Origin: Xylanibacillus composti | GTDB taxonomy: Bacteria > Bacillota > Bacilli > Paenibacillales > K13 | Assembly (NCBI RefSeq): GCF_018403685.1 | Contig: NZ_BOVK01000069.1 | Coordinates: 1-38,911 of the forward strand | Length of the DNA stretch: 38,911 bases | Direction of reading: 5' to 3' | In this document: piece by piece, positions 7,947-16,659 of the stretch | Numbering within the stretch: the first letter of the stretch is position 1 | Layout: every line of letters starts with the position of its first letter | The notes under the pieces: generated by a model | The model's input: only the letters and a program-made list of their open reading frames with translations | Databases searched by the model: none | What the model was told of the DNA's origin: nothing | Translations under genes and position numbers: made by a program

Positions 7947-9341
7947 ATGAAAGCATGGATCAAGAAAAGACATATCTTGCCTTTAGTGGTGGTCATGCTG
8001 CTCACACTCGTGCTCAGTGCCTGCGGCGGTGGGGGCAATGGCGGCAACGATGCCGGGCAAAATCAAGGTCAAGGCAATGCGGGCGGAAATGCTGGGACAG
8101 GCGGGGAAGGCTCCTACCTCGAGCGCGCCTATGCGGGTGAATTTAGCGGAACCAAGGTAACGATGTTTGGTCCGTTCACCGACGAGGATGAAGTGAAATT
8201 TTTGAATGCCATTGCGGCATTTGAGGAACAATCCGGTATAGATATTGCCTATGAGGGCTCCAAGGAGTTCGAAGCTACGATTTCTGTCCGCGTCAATGGC
8301 GGCAATGCGCCGGACATCGCGGACTTCCCGCAGCCCGGTCTGCTGGAAACCTTCGTACGGGACGGACATGTCATCGATGTGCGCAGCTTTATGTCGGATG
8401 ACTGGCTGAACCAGCAATACAACGAAAGCTGGCTGGATATGGCTACGATGGAAGGCCCGAACGGCGACATAATGGCAGGCATCTGGTCGAGAAGCGGGGT
8501 GAAGAGCCTCGTCTGGTACAACAAGAATGAATTTGAAGCTGCCGGCTATGAAGTGCCGACTACGTGGGATGAGTTGATTGATTTGTCTGAACAAATTGCC
8601 GCGGATGGCGATGCGGCATGGGCCATCGGCATTGAATCCGGCGCAGCGACCGGCTGGCCTGCAACGGACTGGATTGAGGACATCATGCTCCGGACCACTA
8701 CTCCGGAGAACTATGACAAGTGGGTTTCCGGCGAGCTGCCGTTTACCGATCCAATCGTGAAAAATGCGTTTGAGAGAATGGCTGAAATCTGGATGAATCC
8801 AGACTACGTATACGGCGGTACGAAATCGATCGTGACCACTTATTTCGGCGATGCGCCGAAGCCGCTGTTCACGAACCCGCCAGGGGCATATCTGCACCGT
8901 CAGGCAAGCTTTATCACGACGTTCTTCCCGCCTGAGGTGACAGCAGACGATTACGACTGGTTCCCGTTCCCGCCGATTGACGAGCAGTATGGCACACCGG
9001 CGCTGATTTCGGGTGACTTGTATGCGATGTTCAATGATCGTCCTGAAGTGCGCGCAGTCATGGAATTCTTCACAACAGGCGAATCGATCAGAACTTGGGT
9101 GCAATCCGGCGGCGTCATCGCGCCGATGAATGATGCGGAGCTCGACTGGTATCCGACTGAAACTGAACGCCGCATGGCTGAGCTTGTGCAAAATGCCGAG
9201 ACGGTACGCTTTGACGGCTCTGACCTGATGCCGGGCTCCGTTGGCGCAGGTACGTTCTGGAAGGGGATTACCGATTATGTGAGCGGCACGGTGGATCTGG
9301 ATACAGCCCTGCAGGAAATGCAGAGAGGCTGGCAGCAGTAG
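7947..9341 (+). CDS. aglE: Sugar ABC transporter substrate-binding lipoprotein (alpha-glucoside type)
   Basis: About 464 residues. The signal peptide ends in lipobox LSAC; a Gly/Asn/Gln-rich spacer (GGGGNGGNDAGQNQGQ) follows, then a family 1 solute-binding fold (TKVTMFGPFTDEDEVKFLNAI, GNAPDIADFPQPG, WYNKNEFEAAGYEVPTTWDEL, DLYAMF). It should capture an alpha-glucoside outside the cell and deliver it to the two permeases. Start 7947 is chosen because AAGGGG lies nine bases upstream; an in-frame TTG at 7938 overlaps that site. Gene order and the features of the second permease match the rhizobial aglEFGA arrangement. A stem-loop after the gene may let it be made in excess over the permeases. Confidence 0.85.
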   Translation: MKAWIKKRHILPLVVVMLLTLVLSACGGGGNGGNDAGQNQGQGNAGGNAGTGGEGSYLERAYAGEFSGTKVTMFGPFTDEDEVKFLNAIAAFEEQSGIDIAYEGSKEFEATISVRVNGGNAPDIADFPQPGLLETFVRDGHVIDVRSFMSDDWLNQQYNESWLDMATMEGPNGDIMAGIWSRSGVKSLVWYNKNEFEAAGYEVPTTWDELIDLSEQIAADGDAAWAIGIESGAATGWPATDWIEDIMLRTTTPENYDKWVSGELPFTDPIVKNAFERMAEIWMNPDYVYGGTKSIVTTYFGDAPKPLFTNPPGAYLHRQASFITTFFPPEVTADDYDWFPFPPIDEQYGTPALISGDLYAMFNDRPEVRAVMEFFTTGESIRTWVQSGGVIAPMNDAELDWYPTETERRMAELVQNAETVRFDGSDLMPGSVGAGTFWKGITDYVSGTVDLDTALQEMQRGWQQ

Positions 9342-9362
9342 TTGCCGCTCGTACCAAGATGT

Positions 9363-9387
9363 GGGCGCATCGCTTGGCCATGCGCCC
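9363..9387 (+). terminator. Intercistronic stem-loop after the binding-protein gene
   Basis: GGGCGCAT (9363-9370) pairs with ATGCGCCC (9380-9387). The tail CTCATCTTTAG is only partly T-rich, so it is more likely an RNA-stabilising or partial attenuation hairpin than a full stop. Such hairpins are common after highly expressed binding-protein genes. Confidence 0.55.
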
Positions 9388-9428
9388 CTCATCTTTAGTC
9401 TGGCAAGGATAAGCGAAGGAGGATAAGG

Positions 9429-10511
9429 ATGCAAGCACAAACCAAGAAAGACAATACTCTGCGCCTTCTATTGTTATCCCTTCTTGTTCCGGTCGCAAAC
9501 CTGCTCGTACACGGTTTGATCTTTCTTTTTTTGCGGGACGCGGGGCTTCCGCCGATCGCCAACGCTTTGGTGGCGATTGTTTGGGGGGCGCTCGGTATTT
9601 ATTCGATCTACTATTCCTTTAACTGGGTAGTGGAGAAATACCCTGATCAATGGAAGCGGAGAATATTGCCTTATGTGTTTGTCGGTCCGGCCGTCATCCT
9701 GCTTGGCTGGCTGCTCTTCCTTCCAACGATGCGGACGCTGTATCTCAGCTTTTTCGGTCCGAACTCAGCCGACTTTGTAGGCTTGGCCAACTACGCTGCT
9801 GTTTTCACAGACCGCTTGCTGGCCACGGCGCTTCGCAACAATCTGCTCTGGGTATTCCTCGGGACGGGCGCCTGTGTGACGCTGGGACTGCTGGTAGCGG
9901 TGCTTGCAGACCGCAGCAGCTTCGAGAAAACGGCGAAAGCCATTATCTTCATGCCTATGGCGATTTCTTTCGTCGCGGCGGGCGTCATCTGGAAATTCAT
10001 CTATTATTATCAGCCCGGCGATACGCAGATCGGCTTGCTGAATGCGATTGTCACTGCCTTCGGCGGCGAGCCGCAAGCATGGACAACGATGCTGCAGCCG
10101 TGGAACAATTTATTTTTGATCGCGATTCTCATCTGGATGCAAACCGGTTTCGCCATGGTCATATTTTCGGCTGCCATCAAGGGCATCCCGGAGGACATTC
10201 TGGAAGCCGGACGCATTGACGGCGCGGGTGAGATCCGGATCTTCTTCAGCATCATGATTCCCTACATTTCCGGAACACTGCTGTCGGTTACGACTACGAT
10301 TATTGTGTTTACGCTGAAAATATTCGACGTGGTCATGATCATGACTGGCGGACAGTATGACACCGAGGTCGTCGCTACGCAATTTTACAGACAGCTCTTC
10401 ATGTTCCAGAACACGGGCTATGGTTCGACGCTGGCGATTGTGCTGCTGATCGCAGTCATTCCGGTGATCATCATCAACCTGAGACAATTCAGGAAGCAGG
10501 GGGGATTCTAA
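9429..10511 (+). CDS. aglF: Sugar ABC transporter permease, MalF/AglF type
   Basis: A 360-residue membrane protein with two N-terminal membrane segments (residues about 10-60), then the binding-protein-dependent permease domain. The EAA loop reads EDILEAGRIDGAGEIRIFFSI followed by MIPYI, the site that contacts the ATPase. AAGGAGG lies seven bases before the ATG. The stop codon overlaps the ATG of the next permease (TAATG), so translation is coupled. It forms a heterodimer with the next protein. Confidence 0.9.
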   Translation: MQAQTKKDNTLRLLLLSLLVPVANLLVHGLIFLFLRDAGLPPIANALVAIVWGALGIYSIYYSFNWVVEKYPDQWKRRILPYVFVGPAVILLGWLLFLPTMRTLYLSFFGPNSADFVGLANYAAVFTDRLLATALRNNLLWVFLGTGACVTLGLLVAVLADRSSFEKTAKAIIFMPMAISFVAAGVIWKFIYYYQPGDTQIGLLNAIVTAFGGEPQAWTTMLQPWNNLFLIAILIWMQTGFAMVIFSAAIKGIPEDILEAGRIDGAGEIRIFFSIMIPYISGTLLSVTTTIIVFTLKIFDVVMIMTGGQYDTEVVATQFYRQLFMFQNTGYGSTLAIVLLIAVIPVIIINLRQFRKQGGF

Positions 10512-11602
10512 TGCCAGGGAAAAAGAAGCGGCGCGGCTCCAAGTGGATCGTCAACAGCGTGCTCGGGTTCATCTGTTTGATTTGGCTTATCCCGACTCTG
10601 GGGTTGTTCATTTCCTCGTTCCGTCCTGCAGCGGATATATTGAGCGAGGGCTGGTGGCATGTCTTCCCGCATCGTACATGGACGACGGCCGAGCAGATCA
10701 CGCTGCCTGAGGATACAGATTTGCGCGCTCCGATTGAAGTGAATGGCAGAACCTTCACCGATACCGAGCTCCGGTCAGGCATTGTGGTGGATGGTCAGCG
10801 TCTAATCTGGGAAAATCGGCGCGAGCGATTGCTTAACGTGCAGGAGCGCGGTTGGGGCGCCTCGTTGAACTTTACGACCCAGAACTATGAGGCCGTGCTG
10901 GGCGGCAAGGAGTATGAGATCGTCATGCCCGGCGGCGGCGTCGAGACACAGCGGGGAACCGGGATGACCCAGTCGTTCTGGAATACGGTGGCGGTCGCGT
11001 TTCCTGCAACGGTCATTCCCGTTTTTATCGCCAGCTTCGCCGCTTATGCGTTCGCCTGGATGCGATTTCCCGGCAGGCGCATTATGTTTGTGGTGATCAT
11101 CGCCTTGCTGGTTGTGCCGCTTCAGGTAGCCCTGATCCCGGTTCTACGGGATTATACGAATCTGGGGCTGAACGGCACGTACCTGGGCATATGGCTGGCG
11201 CACGCGGCCTTCGGTCTGCCGTTGGTCACCTACTTTATGTACAACTTTATTAGCCAGCTGCCGAAGGATTTGTTCGAATCGGCGTTCATGGACGGCGCTT
11301 CCAACTTTACGATGTTCAGTCGGCTTGTGCTGCCGCTTTCTGTGCCCGCACTGGCTTCGATAAGCATTTTCCAATTTCTTTGGGTGTGGAACGACTATCT
11401 GGTCTCTTTGATCTTCCTCGGCAATCAGCCGGAAGTACAGGTCATGTCCATGAAGATAGCCAGTCTGGTTGGTTCGCGCGGCAACGACTGGCATTTGCTG
11501 ACGGCGGCAGCCTTCATTTCCATGCTGATGCCGCTTGCTGTCTTCTTCACGCTGCAGCGGTTCTTTGTCAGAGGGCTGATGGGCGGCGCCGTCAAAGGAT
11601 AA
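10511..11602 (+). CDS. aglG: Sugar ABC transporter permease, MalG/AglG type with a large periplasmic-side insertion
   Basis: A 363-residue permease. The first membrane segment is at about residues 13-36; a polar stretch of about 100 residues follows (including PIEVNGRTFTDTELRSGIVV) before the second segment. That insertion is typical of AglG-type alpha-glucoside permeases and absent from most MalG proteins. The EAA loop is LPKDLFESAFMDGASNFTMF followed by SRLVLPLS. The ATG overlaps the previous stop. No ATPase gene follows; a shared MsmX-like ATPase elsewhere in the genome is the likely energy source. Confidence 0.9.
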   Translation: MPGKKKRRGSKWIVNSVLGFICLIWLIPTLGLFISSFRPAADILSEGWWHVFPHRTWTTAEQITLPEDTDLRAPIEVNGRTFTDTELRSGIVVDGQRLIWENRRERLLNVQERGWGASLNFTTQNYEAVLGGKEYEIVMPGGGVETQRGTGMTQSFWNTVAVAFPATVIPVFIASFAAYAFAWMRFPGRRIMFVVIIALLVVPLQVALIPVLRDYTNLGLNGTYLGIWLAHAAFGLPLVTYFMYNFISQLPKDLFESAFMDGASNFTMFSRLVLPLSVPALASISIFQFLWVWNDYLVSLIFLGNQPEVQVMSMKIASLVGSRGNDWHLLTAAAFISMLMPLAVFFTLQRFFVRGLMGGAVKG

Positions 11603-11633
11603 GGCTGGTATAGGTGGGATAGCACTCTCGACG

Positions 11634-11658
11634 AAAAAGCGGGGATGCCCCGCTTTTT
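11634..11658 (+). terminator. Intrinsic terminator between aglG and the glucosidase gene
   Basis: AAAAAGCGGGG (11634-11644) pairs with CCCCGCTTTTT (11648-11658) around a three-base loop, with a T tail. It should strongly reduce read-through into the alpha-glucosidase gene. Confidence 0.85.
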
Positions 11659-11724
11659 CCTTCGTCCTCCGACTGCCGGCGCACACAACTTGCAGATTAT
11701 TTGTTCAGGAGGATGGCAGCTTTT

Positions 11725-13401
11725 ATGCATCGAGCATGGTGGAAAGAGACTGTGGTTTATCAGGTATATTGGCGCAGCTTTTATGATACGAATGCAGACG
11801 GCTACGGGGATTTGAACGGGATCGTGGAGAAGCTCGACTATATCCAATCGCTCGGCGCAACGATGATCTGGGTAAACCCATTTTACGCATCCCCCGACAA
11901 GGATAACGGCTATGACATTTCAGACTATTACGCGATCATGGATAAGGCGGGCTCTATGGCCGACTTTGATCGGCTATTGGAGGAGGTGCAGCGGCGGGGG
12001 ATGAAGCTGATGATGGATGTGGTGCTGAACCACACATCGGATGCGCATCCTTGGTTCCGCGAGTCCCGCTCCTCCCGCGACAACCCGAAGCGGGATTGGT
12101 ACATCTGGCGGGATCCGGTGAACGGCGGCCCGCCGACCAATTGGCGCTCCTATTTCAATCCGTCAGCATGGCAGTTCGATCCGCAAACGGGACAATACTA
12201 CCTGCACTCCTTCGCAATCGAGCAGCCCGATCTAAACTGGCGCAATCCGGAAGTAAGGCAGGAGCTATACCGGGTGCTGCGATTTTGGCTGGACAAGGGC
12301 ATTGACGGTCTGCGGCTCGATGCCATCGCGCTGCTCGCCAAGCCGGACGTCTTCGCCGATGTGGAGCAGCCGGAAGACATCCGCTACTTGACGAATCACC
12401 CCGGTCTGCATGAGTACCTGCAGGAAATGCATCGCGAGGTATTCCGGCATTATGATATCCTCACGGTTGGCGAAGCCGCCTTCGTCACGCCCCAAACCGG
12501 CCTGCTTTATGTGGATGAGCGGCGCCGCGAGCTGAATACGCTGTTCCACTTCGAGGTGCTGGATGAAATGCCGGAGTGGGATTTGCCGCGATTCAAGCGC
12601 ATTCAGCGCAAGTGGGCAGAAGCGTTGAAGGGCCGCGGCACGAATTCGCAATTTCTCAACAATCACGACCATACCCGCCAAGTGACCCGATACGGGAACG
12701 ATGGCGCATATAGGGTGCAATCTGCCAAGCTGTTGGCGCTTATGCTTCACACGCTGCCGGGGATACCGTATATATATCAAGGCGAAGAAATCGGGATGAC
12801 GGGCGTGCGGTACGATTCGATCGCAGCGTATCAGGATATTGCGATGCGCAACAAATACGCGGAGGAAGTGGGAAAAGGCCGCGATCCGAATGAAGTTTTG
12901 CGCAGCCTGCAGCCGCTTAGCAGGGACAGCTCCAGATCGCCGATGCAATGGAATGCGCAGGAGCACGCGGGCTTTACGACGGGGGACCCCTGGATAAGGG
13001 TGAACCCCAATTACCGCGAGATCAATGTTGAGGCTGCGCTGCGGGATGAGGAGTCGGTATTCGCCTTCTATCAGGCGCTTATCCGCCTGCGCAAGCAGCA
13101 CCCAGTCATGATCTATGGCGACTATACGGATATCAGCGGCGATGACCAGCACGTGTATGTGTATACGCGCGAGCTTCGCGATTCCGAAAGCGGGGAGGTC
13201 CGCTGGCTCATTGCACTGAACCACAGCGAGCAGCAGCGTGACTTTGCATTGCCGGATGAACTGCTGCAAGCGGGAATGAAGCTGCTGCTGTCCAACTATA
13301 CGGATACAGCGCAGGAATTGCCGCAGCATGTGCAAAAACTGCAGTTGCGTCCGTATGAAGCCTGCCTCTATGTCGTGGAAGGTCGATTGCGCACGCAATG
13401 A
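11725..13401 (+). CDS. aglA: GH13 alpha-glucosidase (oligo-1,6-glucosidase/AglA type)
   Basis: About 558 residues, cytoplasmic (no signal). It starts HRAWWKETVVYQVYWRSFYD, typical of GH13 alpha-glucosidases. The (beta/alpha)8 motifs are DVVLNHTS, GLRLDAI with nucleophile D199, VGEAAF with acid/base E250, and FLNNHDHTR with D315. It hydrolyses imported alpha-glucosides to glucose. ATG at 11725 is chosen although AGGAGG (11707-11712) is 12 bases upstream, because the ATG at 11713 abuts that site and the family start fits. A terminator separates it from aglG, so expression depends on read-through or on an unseen promoter. Confidence 0.9.
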   Translation: MHRAWWKETVVYQVYWRSFYDTNADGYGDLNGIVEKLDYIQSLGATMIWVNPFYASPDKDNGYDISDYYAIMDKAGSMADFDRLLEEVQRRGMKLMMDVVLNHTSDAHPWFRESRSSRDNPKRDWYIWRDPVNGGPPTNWRSYFNPSAWQFDPQTGQYYLHSFAIEQPDLNWRNPEVRQELYRVLRFWLDKGIDGLRLDAIALLAKPDVFADVEQPEDIRYLTNHPGLHEYLQEMHREVFRHYDILTVGEAAFVTPQTGLLYVDERRRELNTLFHFEVLDEMPEWDLPRFKRIQRKWAEALKGRGTNSQFLNNHDHTRQVTRYGNDGAYRVQSAKLLALMLHTLPGIPYIYQGEEIGMTGVRYDSIAAYQDIAMRNKYAEEVGKGRDPNEVLRSLQPLSRDSSRSPMQWNAQEHAGFTTGDPWIRVNPNYREINVEAALRDEESVFAFYQALIRLRKQHPVMIYGDYTDISGDDQHVYVYTRELRDSESGEVRWLIALNHSEQQRDFALPDELLQAGMKLLLSNYTDTAQELPQHVQKLQLRPYEACLYVVEGRLRTQ

Positions 13402-13407
13402 GAGTTG

Positions 13408-13434
13408 AAAAAGCTGCCTCGTAGGCAGCTTTTT
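13408..13434 (+). terminator. Intrinsic terminator after the alpha-glucosidase gene
   Basis: AAAAAGCTGCC pairs with GGCAGCTTTTT around a CTCGTA loop seven bases after the stop codon; the T-tract tail is clear. Confidence 0.9.
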
Positions 13435-13490
13435 CTATTGCGCGCCGTATTGCCGCATTTTGGCGCCCCGCAGACAGCTGTCCGCCCGCC

Positions 13491-13703
13491 GCCGGTAGCT
13501 CATTTGAACGAATGATCGTACAAATCCGCCCGCTGAGCGCGGCCGGTAGCTCATTTGAACGAATGATCGTACAAATCCCGCCGCCCGAGCGCGGCCGGTA
13601 GCACATTTGTACGAATGATCGTACAAATCCGCCCGCCTGAGCGCGACTGCTAGCTCATTTGAACGAATGATCGTACAAATCCCGCCGCCTGAGCGCGGCC
13701 GGT
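13491..13703. repeat. Tandem array of four 51-52-bp hairpin repeats
   Basis: Units begin at 13491, 13542, 13594 and 13646, with a partial fifth at 13698. Each holds a 24-bp core (13502-13525, 13553-13576, 13605-13628, 13657-13680). In copy 3 the core is a perfect inverted repeat, ATTTGTACGA and TCGTACAAAT around four bases; the other copies have one arm mismatch (A for T). GC-rich linkers vary slightly (CCGCCC/CCCGCC, and a diverged GACTGCTAGC before copy 4). It lies between a terminator and the broken membrane-protein gene; no cas genes or typical spacers, so it is not CRISPR. Confidence 0.9.
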
Positions 13704-13745
13704 CCCAGTCAAGACATGGACCGCACGGCATACCTTCTGGACAAC

Positions 13746-14586
13746 TTACAGTGACAGGATGAAGAGCCAGCCTGCTGCAAGCATCGTGAGGACCCCGCCA
13801 ACCTTGCACATGAAGTAGTAGAAGTCCGAAGGCTCGGGGGCGTTGGCATACCATGTCGAGGGCGTGAGATAGAAAAGCACGTCCTGGAAACGTTGATATC
13901 GAAAGCCGCACCAGCCGTAAACGAAGAGAATCACCGCTCCAAGAAAAAGGAGAAAGCCGCCTTGCTTTTCGTGATATGGCGGATGGGCAGCCCGGACGAT
14001 GGCGGAGGGGGAGTAGAGCCAATTACCCTCTTCCAGGATTCTTTCATTCCCAGCATAGATGGCAATGCCGTGCATCCACTCACTGTTCTCATCATAGGTT
14101 GTCAGTCTGCCGTCTATGTCCTGCACCACAGCTGTGTGTCCATCGGGAGAGGCAACGGTATAACGGATGTATGGCAGCGATTCTTGCTTTGTGATGAAAA
14201 ATGGCGCTTGATCGATGCTGACGACTGCTTTGTCAGCAGCCGGATGCTGCACTTCGATCACCGGACCCCAATACGAGCGATACTGGCTGGCGTTTTCGTC
14301 CGCAGCGCTAAGTTTGTATTTGTTTGCATTCACGTAAAATACGGATTCGGTATAGTACGGATAAGCCCAGAAGGCGATAACCGCTATAGCAAGAATGAGC
14401 AGACCTATCCGCCAGGCAGGGGATCGGAGTATGCGGCGAAGGGGATTCGTTCCAGCGATAGGAATCAGTCCTTCCGTAGCAGCTTTTCTCTTATTACGCA
14501 GGCGGCAGCATTTCGTTGCAGGCTGATCGAGATCGCGCGCGCTGGACGAACGGGTCTACATTTTGAAAAAATCCCTCACTAGTCAC
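13746..14586 (-). pseudogene. Membrane protein of unknown function, broken by a frameshift in a GC repeat
   Basis: The 3' frame (13746 to about 14555) encodes a membrane segment (WRIGLLILAIAVIAFWAYPYY), an extracytoplasmic region of about 120 residues, and two C-terminal membrane segments. It has no start codon with a ribosome site. In another frame, GTG at 14586 sits behind AAGGAG and reads MTSEGFFQNVDPFVQRAR. The two frames join at CGCGCGCG (about 14534-14541): adding one CG dinucleotide gives QRARDLDQPATKCC and a continuous protein of about 280 residues. The gene is either inactivated by loss of one repeat unit, phase-variable, or affected by a sequence error. Family not recognised. Confidence 0.65.
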
Positions 14587-14662
14587 AGTGCGCTCCTTAT
14601 ACTATGCTGGAACAAAGGCACCAATTAATATATCCAGATTAGAAGAAGGAGGACTTTGCGCA

Positions 14663-15547
14663 ATGCTGACTTTACAAGCACAATGCGTGCTCGATCAAAA
14701 AGCATCGTTAGGCGAGGGCCCGGTATGGGACGATCGGCTTCAGGAACTGTTCTGGGTAGATATCGAAGGCCGCACATTGCATCGCTTCAAGCCGTCGAAT
14801 GGCGAGACCAGGGAGTATGCACTGAAGCGGAGGATTGGCGCTGCTGTCCCGGCAGAGGACGGGACCTGGATCTTGGCGCTGGAGGACGGCTTCTACCGCC
14901 TTCATCTGGACAGCGGGGAAGTGAACGTTGTAGCGCTGGCGAGCGAAGAACCAAAAGACCAGACCCGGCTCAATGATGGCAAGTGCGACGCCCGGGGGCG
15001 GTTCTACGCGGGAACGATGCACTACGGCTGCTCCGAGCCTCTCGGGGCGCTGTACACGTTGGAAGCGGGCGGCCAAGTAACGAAGCGCCTTTCCGGCGTG
15101 ACGATCTCGAACGGCCTGGCTTGGAGCGCCGATGAGCGGACGATGTATTACATTGATTCAGCCGAGCAGGTGGTGAATGCGTTCGATTACGATGCCGAGA
15201 GCGGCGAGATTAGCAACCGGCGGGTCATCCTCTCTCTGGCTGACGAGGCCGGCGGTCCGGACGGCATGTCGATCGATGCGGAAGGGATGCTTTGGGTTTG
15301 CCATTGGGGCGGTTGGCAGGTGTCGAGGTGGAATCCTCTTACGGGAGAGAAGCTGGCCAAGGTGGAGCTGCCCGCAGCGAACGTCACCTCCTGTGCGTTC
15401 GGCGGCGAGCATCTGGACGAGTTATACATCACCACCGCACGCATCGGCAACGATGAGCAGGCTTTGCAGAAGCAGCCGCAAGCGGGCGGGGTTTTCAAGG
15501 TTAAGCTGGATGTGAAGGGCTTGCCGGCAGCCCGGTTTCGCGGGTGA
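14663..15547 (+). CDS. SMP-30/gluconolactonase/LRE-family protein
   Basis: About 294 residues, a six-bladed propeller hydrolase. Motifs are LGEGPVWD (metal-binding Glu near residue 19), RLNDGKCDARGRFYAGTM (Asn/Asp metal ligands near residue 100), SNGLAWSAD, and GGPDGMSIDAEGMLWV with a further Asp ligand near residue 200. Family members are Ca/Zn-dependent lactonases acting on gluconolactone or related sugar lactones; the exact substrate is not determined. AAGGAGG (about 14648-14654) precedes the ATG, so the in-frame start at 14588 is rejected. Its position after the agl cluster suggests sugar metabolism, but it has its own unit. Confidence 0.85.
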   Translation: MLTLQAQCVLDQKASLGEGPVWDDRLQELFWVDIEGRTLHRFKPSNGETREYALKRRIGAAVPAEDGTWILALEDGFYRLHLDSGEVNVVALASEEPKDQTRLNDGKCDARGRFYAGTMHYGCSEPLGALYTLEAGGQVTKRLSGVTISNGLAWSADERTMYYIDSAEQVVNAFDYDAESGEISNRRVILSLADEAGGPDGMSIDAEGMLWVCHWGGWQVSRWNPLTGEKLAKVELPAANVTSCAFGGEHLDELYITTARIGNDEQALQKQPQAGGVFKVKLDVKGLPAARFRG

Positions 15548-15559
15548 AGGGGCTAATGC

Positions 15560-16453
15560 TATGGAGGGGGGCGTCAAGCCCCGCCCCTCCACAGCAAGCG
15601 CTTTGTTCCAATCCATCCGGCTGAAGACCATAGACACGGTGAAAGAAACAAGCGATCCAGCAAGCAGGACGATGAGCAGTAACGTTAACGGACTGGTCAA
15701 TGGAACAGCAAACGCAGTTCCGATCGCCACAGTTCCGGACCCGATCAGGAACTAGGCGGAGACAATCCCCGTCATAGTGGCGAAGCACCTTTCGCCCGTT
15801 CTAATGTGTCCCTTCGATTTCCGGGTAAGCTTCCCGGAGTTGGGCCGAGCCCCATATCGCTGCTGCCAGTGTTTGGACGAGCAGGCGTTGCGACAACATG
15901 GGTTCGACCCATCCGCGTATACGATTGACGTACCGTTTATACCAGGCAGATTCTCCGCTAGGCCAACTTCCACCAATTCCGTGCAATCGGAATCTTCCTT
16001 TCCTTCCACACAGATAGCGATGCGATCGCTGACAGTTACCCCGAGGCCAACTGCATATGATCTGGGGAAAAATACGGCTGATCCCGGTTCGACCGCTAAA
16101 GCGGGGAGCAGGTCCTCTTCCGCCATGGCAGTTACATCGTCAAGTAACGGCCTGTCGCCATCCCGATGGCCTATCTCCTTGACGGGCTCGAAGCCAGTCT
16201 CACCGCCGCAGAAAGTCCGGAACCGTTCCGGTGAGGCGCCGCTGCGCACTTTCCCATCGACAGCAGTCATATTCAGCTCGGCTGCAATTTGTCCCTCCCG
16301 AAAGAAGACGACCCTTTCTCTCATAAAACGCACGCTTAGATCACGGGCGACCCAAATAATGGATTGTCCGTGCTTGTCATTCCTATCCGCGATGAATCGC
16401 AGCATGTCCGCAGAGGCTGGGGAATCCAGATTGCCTGTCGATTTGCTTATCAC
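15560..16453 (-). pseudogene. Remnant of an ABC transporter (ATPase C-terminus plus FtsX-like permease pieces)
   Basis: Reading the minus strand from 16453: STGNLDSPASADMLRFIADR and HGQSIIWVARDLSVRFMRER match the Walker B/D-loop and switch part of a MacB/LolD-type ATPase, where a working copy has DEPTGNLD and VTHD. Next, VFFPRSYAVGLGVTVSDRIA with IAICVEGKE resembles the extracytoplasmic domain of an FtsX-type permease. After an in-frame TAG (15752-15754) the same frame continues with LTSPLTLLLIVLLAGSLVSF, a membrane segment, ending MDWNKALAVEG. The Walker A part is missing, the switch His is replaced, and frames and stops are broken. The break near 16453 abuts the germination operon leader. 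Confidence 0.65.
15563..15590. terminator. GC-rich stem-loop after the SMP-30 gene
   Basis: GGAGGGG plus GGC pairs with GCC plus CCCCTCC around GTCAA, with a three-base bulge. No T-tract follows on either strand, so termination is uncertain. Confidence 0.4.
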
Positions 16454-16514
16454 TTATCCGGTAAAATGTGCAGATATGTTTCATTTCCCAAAAGGGATTT
16501 ATGAAGCACCTTCC

Positions 16515-16558
16515 CGGTACATGCGGCTTCATCCTCCGGTACATACGGCTTCATCCTG
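16515..16558 (+). repeat. 22-bp tandem duplication in the germination operon leader
   Basis: CGGTACATGCGGCTTCATCC at 16515 recurs at 16537 with one change (ACATAC). It lies upstream of the GerA-type A-subunit gene. Nothing else is recognised in 16454-16659; no convincing sigma-G promoter was found. Confidence 0.7.
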
Positions 16559-16659
16559 TAAATATGCAGCCTTTTGTGGGCCATATCCTCGCAGTTTGCT
16601 GGATTTTTCATTTTTTTGATCCAACAGGGAATACTTTCAGTATAAGGGGGATCGCATGT

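Noticed and set aside
7983-9440. 485-residue open frame on the minus strand opposite the sugar-binding protein
   Set aside because: Fully antisense to a clear lipoprotein gene; His/Arg-rich low-quality translation and no ribosome site. A codon-bias shadow.
12265-13398. 377-residue minus-strand open frame opposite the GH13 gene
   Set aside because: Shadow of the alpha-glucosidase; no start signals.
13491-13703. Possible CRISPR array
   Set aside because: The unit is repeated almost entirely, the between-core sequences are near-identical rather than unique spacers, and no cas genes are present.
15777-16619. 280-residue plus-strand frame across the ABC remnant
   Set aside because: The minus strand carries the recognisable transporter motifs; the plus frame has no family features or ribosome site.
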